Source of the DNA: Typhlomys cinereus
Taxonomy: Eukaryota; Chordata; Mammalia; Rodentia; Platacanthomyidae
Reading direction: 5' to 3'
NCBI GenBank assembly: GCA_023101885.1
Contig: JALPQD010000054.1
Coordinates: forward strand, 1,476,893-1,540,892
Length of the DNA stretch: 64,000 nt
The translations under genes were made by a program, and so were the position numbers. The notes under the pieces were generated by a model. The model was not told the DNA's origin, did no database searches, and saw nothing but the letters and a program-made list of their open reading frames with translations. This document shows positions 1-11,480 of this stretch, piece by piece (the stretch's first letter is position 1; each line of letters begins with the position of its first letter).

Positions 1-1599
1 GCTTTTTGGTGATGTTTGTCAAAGATTTTTCTCTAAAGTATATTATATCTTAGTCATGTTGGACTGTGGTTAATTCTTTCAACATGTAAAGTTTTGAACT
101 AGTTTATAGAGATGCACTCACAGACATACATTGATATGCATTATGGACAAATGCATTCATTCCTATAGGTGGGCTTGTAAATATAGAAGGCATTTTTTTA
201 TATCTTAAGTAGGAGGTGCTAAAAGCTTCCAATCTCCATATATGATTCTTAAGGGGGTCAAATATGAAATGGAGGAAATTACAACTTTCTTCAATGTTAA
301 CAAAATTGAGGCTGTGTATGTGAATCACTTTTAGACCTGTATACATTTGGAAGCCACTTGCTTTAAAACTCATCCTTTAAACACATTTTCATAAGGACTG
401 CAGAAATATAGCAAAAATTCTCAACACAGTAGCAAATTCAGTAAAAATCACCACAGTTCTTGCTTCTAGTCACTAGAATGAAGTCTTGGGGATCATTTTC
501 TTGCAAAATCTCTATTACCTGAGCAAATCTCGTGGATTCCTCGTGGGCCAGCAGGGTTAAAGGAATGGCTCCTCTCTTGGAAAAGTGGATATGTTCTTGC
601 TCTGTCCCTAAGGAGAGCCTTCTAAGAATTCACTCAATGTGAAACAAGTTTGCTTGGTGCCCACATGCTAATGTTTTCTATGTGTTTCCTAACCATTCCG
701 TGAAAAAAACCACCTGAGGTAGCACTTCCCCAGGCAAGATGAGCAACATTCTGAAGCATTTACCAGACACTCTTGAAAGACATTGAATGAGGCACAGATT
801 CTCTGGAATAACTATGCAGGCCAGTTAGAAACTGGGCTTCAATTCATAAAGGAGAGTAAGAATGAGGATCTTCCTAGTACTAATGTGAGAGTCAAGTGAG
901 GTAACTAAAATTTGCTTAAATATAAAGTTGTGATATCCACTAAGGTAAAAGTGTAATTTTTTATAGACTTTTTGTGCCAAACTTTATGCCTGTAACTATG
1001 GAAATGTTAATATTTTAGAACAGTTTTTTCATCAAAACTCATCTGATATTCCTTTAGATTTTCATTTTGCACACATCACTTTTGTTTTTATTTCAACAGT
1101 TTTAATTAATCAATCATTTCTACTAATGATGATCTCTCTACTACTTCTCACCTTTTGGTATCAGCCTAACACTTCAAGAATTCGTCAAAATAATTAGAGA
1201 AGCTTAATGAGCCTGCATAACAATCTACTTAATTTCTTATAATAACTGTCATGAAGTTCAGTTGCAGTGCCTATATTTAATACTTTGGAGGATCTATTTA
1301 GGTTTTTGAAAAGGTTTTAAATGTTTGGAGACTTTCTGTTTTGCCTGATGGCCTTAAATTCAAAGTTCTAATTAAAATTTTTTCAATCCATGTCTAATGA
1401 TTGTTCTTTGTTCTAGTATTTTAAAATAATATATTCCAAAAATAATTTTCAAATAATATAAGTAAATGTCAGATAATTTAAATAAAACTAATTTCTATCT
1501 TTTGAATATGAAGTTATTCTAGTGGTATAGAAAAAGATGAAAGAAGTGATTTTTTAAAAAAATTAGCTTTTTAAAAAAATTTAGTTGTTTCTTTGTTTT
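1..1599. other. AT-rich stretch, nothing recognised
   Basis: I see no gene, SINE, LTR or long tandem repeat here. Short open frames on either strand have no recognisable family and look like chance. The sequence is AT-rich and could be old, decayed repeat or unique intergenic DNA. Confidence 0.5.
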
Positions 1600-1743
1600 G
1601 AGGTATGCACACATCACAGTATACATGAGGAGAACTTTCAGGAGTTGGTTGTCTCTTTCCATTGCGTGGTATATGGGGATTTAGACTCAGAATATCTATT
1701 TGGAAGCAAGTGCCTGTATTCCTTGAACCATATCACAAGCCCA
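1600..1743 (-). mobile_element. Old B2/B3-like SINE fragment (antisense)
   Basis: Read on the plus strand, the segment has the order seen in antisense rodent B3/B2 SINEs: a 'gaactttcaggagttggtt' stretch, a run around 'tctctttcc', a diverged 'actcag' region, 'ggaagcaagtgcctg', and a decayed 'accatatcacaagccc' in place of the usual tRNA-like head complement. It is heavily mutated and has no clear poly-A or target duplication. The family assignment is from memory of the B3 consensus; a repeat-library search would settle it. Confidence 0.6.
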
Positions 1744-3244
1744 GAACAGACTTTGAAATAAGATCTTTGCATGTGTTTTTCAGAAATGGAGCTTCTCATA
1801 TCATTTCATGTACAAAAATTGTAGCTTATTTTCCTGCTTTTATTTAGTATGCATTTAAGGGCAAATGTTAAATTACTCACCAAATATATTTTAATCATCC
1901 ATGTTTTTGTATTATCCTACATGGATTGGCTAATTTCAGTCCATTTCAGTTATTCTTTTTTTGAAGAGATAAAATTGAGAAAAATAAACACGTTTACATG
2001 AAATGTTCATTTCTCACCTCCGAAAATTTCCTATCAAACAGCTTACTTTGTGCTCATATATGTTGATTAATTCAATTTGTACCTTCCATAGTAAGAAACA
2101 TGGACCATAAATGCAATGAAGAATTACTGGTCAACTTAACCAGTTTTTTCTCCCAACCTGAAGTAACATAAGAGATACACTGGAAAATCATCTAGCACTA
2201 TCACAGTGATATTTCTTATTTTTTGTTATGGAGTAAAAAATCAGGAATAAATAAATTAATATATATACATATTGATAATAAAAATAAAAATTAAAATATA
2301 ATAAGAAATCATATATATATATATATGATTTCTTAACTTATCACCAACCAGCTGAGGCTGTCGTTCTCTTAAAAGGAAATCATGATTAGGCAAAAGCAAT
2401 CTTCTTATTAGTGACAGCTTTGAGGTTTATGTACCACCAGATATTGACTTTCATTGTTATTGCTTTGGGCTTTGACTTAGTTGTACTGTAGCATTGCCAA
2501 CCAGCTAGTACTCACAAATATGTCAGCAGCCCTTCTTCTGTGTAGCTGCTTCCTAGAGATGGAAAAATTATTCCCATAGGAATATAGGAAGAAGGAGGTT
2601 TACTAGATTTGGAAAGCACACACCGAACTCAGAGATTCAAAAATCCTCTATAAACATAGCAATTGCTGGGATACAGTCTTTCCTGGTACAATTGCCTATG
2701 ACTTGTGCTAGGAACTCCATGGTGCTTCATCCATGAACCATCAACCAAGCTTGGGTGAATGGAGAGTAGCTTTTTGGTGATGCTCCTGTTCAAACACTCA
2801 TACTCCTGTAAGTTACCAAGCTGAACTTGAATGGAATTGTTTCTATCGTCTCTTGTGCTTGACCTGGAGAGAAAAGAAACAGATTTCTGAGACAAAGCAA
2901 CTCAACACTGGTAAGTACTCCAAATACAGCAATCCTCTGGTGTTTTTTTTTTTTTTTTAGTAGACAGAGACTTTAGTTCTGCCCAATCTCAGCTTTCCAT
3001 AGCTTCTGATACCAGCAAAATCTTGAGTAGCCTTCTAACCACTAGGTGTGCCTTGGGTCAAGAGCTCTAGTGTGCCTTGTATTACCACCTCAGCACACTC
3101 TGCTTGTAATCAGGAAACAGGCAGGTAATAAAACCACCCAAAGGAGGCTTTGCTGGGGATCCAATTTGAGCTATAAGAGCATGCCACCAAGAGTAAACCA
3201 GACGAAACCCAGTAGGACATACATGCATACATGGAAAAAGACCT
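1744..3244. other. Unrecognised AT-rich DNA with a palindrome and a T-run
   Basis: No gene is visible. The segment contains a perfect AT-rich palindrome (2302-2335) and a run of T at 2942-2959. The 88-codon minus-strand frame at 2629-2895 has no recognisable family. Confidence 0.45.
2302..2335. repeat. Perfect 34-bp AT palindrome
   Basis: Nine-base arms (taagaaatc / gatttctta) flank a 16-bp alternating AT core, giving a perfect inverted repeat. It may have grown from an (AT)n microsatellite, although the arms extend into non-AT bases. It could form a cruciform or hairpin. Confidence 0.85.
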
Positions 3245-3385
3245 TAGAATAGAAAAGACATTGATAGGGAAGAAGAATGGTTGAAATGGGAAGATGATTA
3301 AGGGTGAAATTTGGGATTAAAGTGTGAAAATATGAATCCACTACATTCGTGCATGAAAGGCCAAAAGAATGAAAAAAGTGAAAGT
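3245..3385 (+). mobile_element. Possible old L1 3' end
   Basis: A purine-rich stretch ('gggaagaagaatgg', 'gggaagatgattaaggg') is followed by 'gtgtgaaaatatgaatcc' and a decayed A-rich end. That order resembles the 3' tail of old rodent L1s. The match is diffuse, and the alternative is ordinary purine-rich intergenic DNA. Confidence 0.3.
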
Positions 3386-4190
3386 GAACACATAGCACAA
3401 TGTTCAGAAGATTCACATTGTCATCTTGCAAATACTTTAGTCTCACATTCTCAATTGCTTAGTAATATTGCTTTCACTTACTAAGTCTCCAGTATATTTT
3501 TGAGTAGTTTTCTGCTTTGGATTGGTATTATGGCTTTTGGAGAGTTATTTTACATGCTTTCCAGCACCTCTAAGATTTCAGTTGCTCTTTTCTTTTTTGA
3601 GGAGTAACCATGTGATTGCATTTGGGCATAAGCTGTGGATACAATTCTACAAGGCTTTGGTACTTTATCCTTGTTTATACACTAAAGGATATAGTATTTT
3701 CTATCCATAAGCTATTGTTGAGACTAGTTTTATTTGTTTTCATTTTGGATTTGTGTGGTTTCAGAGGAATAAGTTCAAAGACTTTTATCTCAATAGCTGC
3801 TATTATTCTTCAAGAGGACTGAAGCTCAATTGGCTTTAAGCATACATCTTCATTGACTGATACCAGTCTTCTTATTCTCTCCTACATGTTTTGACTCAGG
3901 CCATGTTTGTTTTAGGCTCAGGCAATATTTTTAAATTAAACATTCTGTGGCTGCTTTCTCTCTATAATATCTTTGTTCTGCCACTGACTTTTGCTAGAAA
4001 CAAGATTTTAACTCCTTTTCATTAGAACACAGCATTATTAATTCCTGAACAATTACACTTTATATTTGTTCCCACGTTCAAGTATTGTGGTAAAAGTTCT
4101 CTTTTCTACAATTCATGTAAGAATGACATAGCATTTCATTTTTTTTATGGAGTCTGCTCTAAAATACAGAAGTCAGCATTATGCCAGTTA
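3386..4190. other. AT-rich stretch, nothing recognised
   Basis: T-rich DNA with several short overlapping frames, none with a recognisable family. No repeat is identified. Confidence 0.45.
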
Positions 4191-4545
4191 ATTACAAGTG
4201 TCAACTTGACAACTAATGGCTATGACTTTGGGCATATCTGAGAAGATCTATTACATTATGGCAAGCCTGTGAAAACATATCATATTGAGAAAGAGGGACC
4301 CATCCCTTAGTGGGTGGGACTATTCCCAGGCATTTTACAGAAAGAAAAGGCAGGAAATGCCTTTCTGAGCCCTTCTTGTGGCTATGGCATGGTCAGTTCC
4401 CTTATCTCCTCCTGATGTTTGTGTGTTGGCCATGCTGATGATCTCTAACCTCTCTTTCCCTGAATTTGTTTTGGCCATGCATTCGTACTAGCAATATGGA
4501 ACAAATGGTACCAAAAGAGTGGGATGTTGCTGAGAAATAAAATTC
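4191..4545 (+). mobile_element. Diverged MaLR-like LTR fragment
   Basis: It begins with 'caagtgtcaacttgacaact' and continues through 'gggcatatctgagaa' and 'cccttagtgggtgggact', the same order of landmarks as the better preserved LTR beginning at 4650. No intact TG..CA ends or flanking duplication could be found, so it is an older, partial member of the same broad group. Confidence 0.5.
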
Positions 4546-4649
4546 ATTACCAGAAAAATGAAGTATTGCTATTAAATTGACTATGTGAATGGTATGATTT
4601 TTGAATTATATTTTTTTTCTGGAGAGTGATGAAATGTTTGAAGACTGAG

Positions 4650-5075
4650 TGTCATAGTTAAGTACAGGTGTCAACTTGACTGTTGAGGGTCTGAGTTCTG
4701 GGCACAGTTATAGAGAGTTGATGGTTGAGTTAAGCCCAGAGCAAACCTGAAGAAGATTGTCTAGCTGATGGGGAAGACCCAGCCTACGGTGAGTGGGATT
4801 AGGCCCTGGAAAAATCACAGAGAGTTGTTTGGGAGAGTTGGGCATCCTTCTGTTCACTTGGCCAGACATGCTGGTCTGGCAAGTAAGGGTTGTCCATCTG
4901 TCAGCTGTTATGCAGTGATGGTGTGGCCAGTTCCCTCGGCCCTGGTGTTGGTGCATGCTCTCCCATCAAGTTGGACTGAGAACTGTAACTGAACTGTTGT
5001 TAAGAAAATAAACTCCTTGTTCCCTTAAGCTATGTGATGGTCATTTATCAGCAATGTTGCAGGCTGACTGCAACA
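4650..5075 (+). mobile_element. Solo LTR, MaLR-like, with perfect 5-bp duplication
   Basis: This is a 426-bp element starting TGTCATAGTTA and ending CTGCAACA. It is flanked by identical 5-bp copies of CTGAG (4645-4649 and 5076-5080), which is the target-duplication length expected for ERVL/MaLR elements. The landmarks 'gtgtcaacttgac' and 'gatggggaagacccagcct' match MaLR LTRs. A polyadenylation signal AATAAA lies at 5007-5012. No internal retroviral region is next to it, so it is a solo LTR left by recombination. A sister copy of nearly the same length lies at 32136-32563. Confidence 0.85.
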
Positions 5076-5080
5076 CTGAG

Positions 5081-6084
5081 CTATGAAACCTAGAAAAATA
5101 TGTTGAGGAGAACTTCCTGAGAAATTTAGAAAAATCATAACGCTGAGAGAAAAAAGAATTTTTAGGCCTATCTCATAATGTTTTGCAGGGGAATAAGAAC
5201 TTTGACAAAACAGAATATAAAGGGGCTGTATTGGTAGAGGAGAGCTATGTTGACAAGCTCAAAGTTTCAGATGCAGAAAGGACAAACAGCAGAGAAGCTA
5301 TGGCTGCTGTAGAAAATAATGTCATTGGAGGAAAACCTAGTGCTTTTGTATTGTGATGATGGGAGAGATGAAGACAGCCCATGAGGATTGCATTTTGTAA
5401 AAATTCATACTTGTTGAGTATGAACTTTGTAAAATGAATTTGACAGCATCACTTAGGTGGTATTGGTATTAATGTAAGATTGAGGTGTTTTTGGAAATAA
5501 TTGGAGTTTGGTACCATGTAGCAGGTTTGAAGTTCCTACAAAGGAAGGTGAGGTTTACAGTTACAGAAGAGTACCCAGGATGTTCGAGATACCAGAACCA
5601 TCAGACATGTGGTGAGGAATGTAGATTGGAGATGGTTCAGAGGCAAGGTGATTGCACTGCAAACTGTAAAGTGGGAATGATGGATTCGAACACATATCAA
5701 GTGATAGAAGATGGACATTGAGCTATATGTGTGATAATTACCTTGTTTATTTTTAATTGCTTGCTTTTAATTTTGACTTGATTTTGGTTTTAATTTTGAT
5801 ATGATACTTCCTAGTGTGTTGTGAAGTCATCCATTTTAACATAAGAATATTTGTCTTGTTTTGTTATGTTGGAAGCATATAACTTGTTTTTGATTTGATA
5901 GGACCTTTCAGTAAAGAGACTTTAGACTTTTAAATGTAAAATGCTGAACTATGAATATTTTAATTATTTATACAACAACATTTAAAAGTGAATTAAATGT
6001 ATTTATATCATAAAATTAACCCTTTTATAGGGACAAAGGTAGAAAAGTTATGGCTTAACAATAATGTGTTTATGTTGCAATTCA
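5081..6084. other. Unrecognised DNA, one 78-codon frame
   Basis: The plus-strand frame at 5485-5721 (78 codons, several Cys) has no family I recognise, no good start context and no splice context. It is treated as chance. The remainder is AT-rich with no repeat identified. Confidence 0.4.
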
Positions 6085-6395
6085 GCAAATAAATTTGCTA
6101 GTTTGATAATTTAATCAATTTAATAATTGATGGTTGGAACTTTGGGCACATATGAGAAAAATTGGTAATTAGTATAAGCCCTCAGCTAGCCGGTGGGAGA
6201 TTTTTCTAATTGATGTGGGAGGACCCAGCCTATGATAGGTGGGTGCATTCCCTGGATTGATGGCTAAGATAGAGCCCCCAAAGTATTTTGATATTCTTTG
6301 ACATACAAACATACACATGAGAAATGATGATTCTCTTTCAGCCACCAGTTTCCTTGGTTGCTAGCATTGGTATAAACTCTCATTCAGTGCTAATG
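6085..6395 (+). mobile_element. Diverged MaLR-like LTR fragment
   Basis: Landmarks such as 'gttggaactttgggcacata', 'ttgatgtgggaggacccagc' and 'ataggtgggtgcattccctgg' follow the same order as in the LTRs at 4650 and 53754. The 5' end is decayed into AT-rich sequence. It lies directly upstream of a second LTR, the one hit by the L1 at 6433. Confidence 0.55.
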
Positions 6396-6432
6396 AACCA
6401 TAGCTAAAAATTAAAAATTTTTGTCAATTTGA
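6396..6432 (+). mobile_element. 5' end of MaLR-like LTR split by L1
   Basis: The segment 'ccatagctaaaaattaaaaa' plus 'tttttgtcaatttga' aligns with the start of the LTR at 53754 (tgtgatagttag ... ggtcaatttgac). The same element continues at 12545, after the L1. Bases 6415-6432 are the left copy of the L1's 18-bp target duplication. Confidence 0.65.
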
Positions 6433-6543
6433 ACATACCCAACCCCAAGGCAAGCACTAGGAATAACTGCCCAAGTGTAGGAATACCAACTAAATCAGTC
6501 AAAAACACACAGAAACTGAAAAGCCCTAGAAGACAAAACAACA

Positions 6544-7613
6544 ATGCCCAAGTCAAAGTGCAGATCCATGAGAAACAAAACCCAAGAAGACCAATCTCCC
6601 ACTGAAAGAATTAACCCCTTAATGATGGATTCCAACCAGAACAAATTCACAGAAAACAGCCAAGAAAGCCAAATGCAAGACAATGACTTTCAAAGTATGA
6701 TCATTACCATGATTAATACTATGAAAGAGAAAAATCCAAGAGGAGTTAAACAACAGAATCAACCACTTTGAACAGGAATACAACAGGCATTTGGAGGAGT
6801 TAAGAAAAACAAAAATAGGCATAGAGCAGTTAAAACAAGACTCAATTAGAGTTTAAAACTGAACTAAAAGACAAGTTATCTTTAACTCAAAGCTCAACAG
6901 AGAGTCTTATCAGCAGAACTAACAAAGCAGAAAATAGAATTTCAGATCTTGAAGACAAAGTGGGAGAATTAACCAGCTCAATGGAAGAGATTGTTAAAGC
7001 CAAAAAGATATTGGAGAGGAACATTCAAGAGATATTGGACACCCTGAAGAAGCCTAACATGCACATTCATGGAATACCAGAGCAAGAATCTCAAAATACC
7101 ACACCTGAGGAAAATTTTATATATTATTAAAATTAAAATTATTATAAATGAAAACTTCCCTCAACTGAAGACTGGAGGCCCATCCAAATACAAGAGGCAT
7201 TTCGCACTCCAAACAGATATGACCAAAATAGAAAATCGCCACAGCAAATAATAGTCAAAACACTCCACATTCAAGACAAAGAAAAGGTGCTGAGAGCTTC
7301 AAGAGAAAAAAAGCAAGTCATTTTTAAAGGTAAACCTATTAAAATAACAAATGACTTCTCAATGGAAACAGTAAAAGCAAGAAGAGCTTGCAGAGATGTA
7401 CTTCAAGTATTAAATGAGCAAAAATGCCAACCCAGACTGATATACCCGGCAAAACTATCTGTCATGATCAAGGGAGAAAGAAAAATTTTCCAGCACAAAG
7501 ACACCTTGAAGGGATACATGTCTACCAAACCAGGTCTTCAAAAAATGCTAGAAATGATAAGCAAACTTGAAGAAAAGAACAAGCATATCCAGGAGGACAG
7601 AAGGGAAGTATAA
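6544..7613 (+). pseudogene. L1 ORF1 (RNA-binding chaperone), broken
   Basis: L1 ORF1p coats L1 RNA in cytoplasmic particles and acts as a nucleic-acid chaperone in target-primed reverse transcription. The start is the ATG at 6544 (MPKSKCRSMRNKTQ...). The first frame runs to 6771 and is rich in Asn, Gln and Lys. The middle, in other frames, includes 'HIHGIPEQESQNTTPEENF'-like sequence near 7060-7115. The C-terminal part, 7287-7613, contains VLRASREKKQVIFKGKPIKI-like sequence and ends in QEDRREV. The domain order is coiled coil, RRM-like region, C-terminal domain. At least two frameshifts, after about 6745 and around 7110-7130, break the frame. Confidence 0.88.
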
Positions 7614-7670
7614 TACCACAAAAATATAAATGTAAAACAATAAGCTTACAAAATCCACTAAACATAAAAA

Positions 7671-10600
7671 ATGTCCAGAATTAAAAAGAATTTCTCCATT
7701 ATAACATTAAATATCAATGGGCTTAACTCACCGATTAAGAGACACAGATTACAAACTTGGATTAAAAATCACAACCTATCAATTTGCTGCCTTCAGGAAA
7801 CTAGTTGAGTTTCATTTCCTAAAAATTAAAGGCTGGTCCAAAATTCTGCAAGCTAATGGAACTAGGAAACAGGCAGGGGTAGTAGCCATTATGCTGTCGG
7901 ACAACGTGGACTTCAAACCCAAAAAAATCATAAGGGACAGAGATGGATACTACATTTTAGTCACAGGTATAATTCACCAGAAAGACATCACAATACTAAA
8001 CATATATGCACCCAATACGGGCCCCTCCACATTCATTAAGATAATCCTACAGCATCTAAAGGGAGAAATCAACCCCCAAACGATAATTCTTGGGGATTTC
8101 AACACCGCCCTCTCAACATGGGATAGATCAACAGGTCAAAAGCTTAGTAAGGACACTTTGGAACTTAATCAAACCCTTAAAGAAATGGACCTTACAGATC
8201 TCTATCGAACTTTTTATCCACGTACCAAAGAATACACGTTTTTCTCAGCAGCACACAGAACTTTCTCCAAAATAGATCACATATTGGGCCACAAAATGAA
8301 TCTCCACATGTACAGGAAAGTTGAAATTCTAGCCTGTGCCCTATCAGACCACCACGGCCTAAAGCTGGACATTCACAACACAACAAAAGACAGAAAATGC
8401 ACTAACTCCTGGAAACTTAACACTATGATGCTGAATGAGAACTGGATCCAGGAAGAAATTAAAAAGGAAATTCACGATTTCCTGAAAGTGAACGATAATG
8501 AAAATACAACTTACCAAAATCTCTGGGACACAATGAAAGGTGTCCTAAGAGGTAAATTCATAGCTTTTAATGCTTACATCAAAAAATGGAAACATCAGAA
8601 ATAAACGACTTAACAATGCAGCTTAAAGCTTTAGAAAAACTAGAGAAATCTGATCACAAAAGCAGTAAAAGGGAGTAGATTAGCAAAATAAGGGGAGAAA
8701 TATCTGAAATCGAGATTAGGAAAATGATAGAGAAAAATAACCAGTCAAAAAGCTGGTTCTTTGAAAAAATCAATAAGATTGATACACCCCTAGTTAAATT
8801 AACCAAAAGCAAGAGAGAAAACCCAAATTAATAAAATTAGAAATGAAAATGGAGTTATCACTACTGATACCCAAGAAATCCAGAGAATTATAACATCATA
8901 TTTCAAAAACTTGTACTCTGTGAAATATGACAACACAAAAGAGATGGATGAATTCCTAAGTAAAAACAACTTACCTAAATTGAATCAGGAAGTTGTGATT
9001 TATTTAAATAGTCCTATAACATATAAGGAAATTGAGGAAGTAATCTCGAATCTTCCCACCAAAAAATGTCCTGGACCAGATGGATTCAGCATAGAGTTCT
9101 ACCAGACATTTAAGGAGTTAATAGCACCAATACTCCTTAAACTGTTCCAACAAATAGCAAAGGAAGGAACACTGCCAAATCATTTCTATGAAGCTAATAT
9201 TGTTTTAATTCCAAAACCTAGTAAAACTACACGTAAAAAGAAAACTATAGGCCAATCTCTCTGATGAACACAGATGCAAAGATTCTCAACAAAGTCTTAG
9301 CAAATTGAATTCAAAAACATGTCAAAAAGATCATTCACTGGGACCAAGTAGGCTTTATCCCCGGCACACAAGGTTGGTTCAACATACGCAAATCAATAAA
9401 TGTAATTCATAATATAAACCAGTCCAAAGCCCAAGACCACATGATACTCTCAATAGATGCAGAAAAAGCTTTTGACAAGATCCAACAGCCCTTTATGATC
9501 AAAACACTAGAGACAGTAGGAACGGAAGAAACCTTTATCAATATAATAAAAGCTGTATACAACAAGTCCACAGCAAGGATTATACTCAATTGGGAAAAAC
9601 TGGAAGCATTCCCACTTCGATCAGGAACTAGACAAGGCTGTCCACTCTCACCACTTCTATTCAATATTGTACTTGAAGTGTTAGCTGAAGCCATAAGAAA
9701 GGAAAGGGACATAAAAGAGATTAGAATCGGCAAGGAAGAAGTCAAGCTATCCCTATTTGCGATGACATGATCTTATACCTGAGGGATCCCAAAAAATCCA
9801 CCAGAAAGCTCCTGGAACTAATTGAGAAGTTCAGCAGGGTACTAGGATACAAATAAACATACAAAAATCAGTGGCTTTCCTATATGCACAGAATGAAAGA
9901 AGTGAAAAAGCCCTGAGAGAAACAATCCTATTTACTATAGCTCCTATAAAATGAAATACCTTGGTGTAACCTAACCAAGGAGGTAAAAGACCTTTACAAT
10001 GAAAACTTTAAAACCCTCAAGAAAGAAATTGTAGAAGACACCAGAAAGTGGAAAGACCTCCATTGCTCTTGGATTGGTAGAATCAACATTGTAAAAATGA
10101 CCATCTTACCAAAGGCAATATACAAATTCAATGCTATACCAATTAAAATCCCAAAGCAATTCTTTAAAGAAGTTGACCAAACAATCTCAAAATTCATATG
10201 GAGATACAAAAGACCCAGGATAGCAAAGACAATCCTGAGTAACCAAAACACTGCTGGAGGTATCACCATACCAAATCTTAGTCTATACTACAAATCTATA
10301 GTTGTAAAAACAGCCTGTTACTGGCTCCAAAATAGACACACAGATCAATGGATAAGGCTTGAAGACCCAGATATAAGTCCACAAAAATACAGCCATCTGG
10401 TCTTTGACAAAGGGGCCCAAAAAATCCAATGGAAAAAGAACAGTATCTTCAACAAATGGTGCTGGAAAAACTGGATCTCCACATGCAGAAGATTAAAACT
10501 GAACCCATACTTGTCACCTTGTACAAGACTTAATTCCAAATGGATCAAGGACCTTGATTTAAGGCCAAAGACTATAAAAACCATATTTGAAAGGGTAGGG

Positions 10601-11480
10601 AATACCTTCGAGCTGATTGGGTTAGGCCAACAGTTCCTAAACAGACATCCAATGGCACAGTCACTGCTACCAACTCTCAACAGTTGGGATCTTGTGAAAT
10701 TAAAGAGCTTCTGTTCAGATAAAGAGATTGTAACATGAGCTCAAAGGCAACCCACAGAATGGGAGAAAATCTTCACTAACCACATATCTGATAGAGCTCT
10801 TCTGTCCAGAGTGCACAAAGAACTTAGAAAACTAAACACCAAGGTAACCAATGGCCCAATTAAAAAATGGGCCCTGGAACTTAAAAGAAACTTTACCAGG
10901 GATGAAATTAAAATGTCTAACAATTATCTTAAAAAATGCTCCACTTTCTTAGCCATTAGGGAAATAATACAAATCAAAACTTCCCTGAGATATAATCTCA
11001 CCCCGGTCAGGATGGCAAAAATCCACAGTACAAACAACAACAAATGCTGGAGAGGATGTGGAGAGAGGGGAACTCTCCTACATTGCTGGTGGGAATGCAG
11101 GCTCATACAGCCACTCTGGCGAGCCGTCTGGAGATTCTTAAAGAAGTTAAAGATTGAAATGCCATATGACCCTGCTATTCCATTTTTGGGAATAACTCCC
11201 CATGGAGCAGAGGTTCACCTCGATAGCACAAGCACGGCCATGTTCATAGAAGCACTGTTTACAATAGCAAAGTAATGGAATCAACCCAGATGTCCAACAG
11301 TTGATGAGTGGATAAGGAAAATGGTACATCTATACAATGGAGTATTACTCAGCCTTCAAAAATGATGAATTACTAGAATTTGCCAGGAAATGGATGTCAT
11401 TAGAGACAATTATATTAAGTGAAGTATCCCAGACCTAGAAAATTAAGAGCGGTACGTACTCCCTGATAGGTGGCTCCTAG
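7671..11480 (+). pseudogene. L1 ORF2 (endonuclease-reverse transcriptase), broken
   Basis: ORF2p nicks target DNA and copies L1 RNA there. The ATG at 7671 begins [18 protein letters not shown]. The catalytic-Glu motif CCLQET (about 7786-7803) is followed by a stop, and the reading moves to the frame used through 8604, which holds the endonuclease motifs GDFNT and SDHHG. The RT region (8911-9264 and 9441-9770) includes KKCPGPDGF and [14 protein letters not shown]. An in-frame TGA lies at 9306-9308 where the copy at 60 kb has an Arg codon. One base is lost at about 9761 within the FADD catalytic motif. The Cys-rich C-terminus, [18 protein letters not shown], lies near 11045-11098. The stop is at 11478-11480, giving about 1270 codons, close to normal L1 length. 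Confidence 0.92.

Noticed and set aside
5485..5721. 78-codon Cys-containing frame
   Set aside because: No family recognised and no supporting signals; expected by chance at this length.
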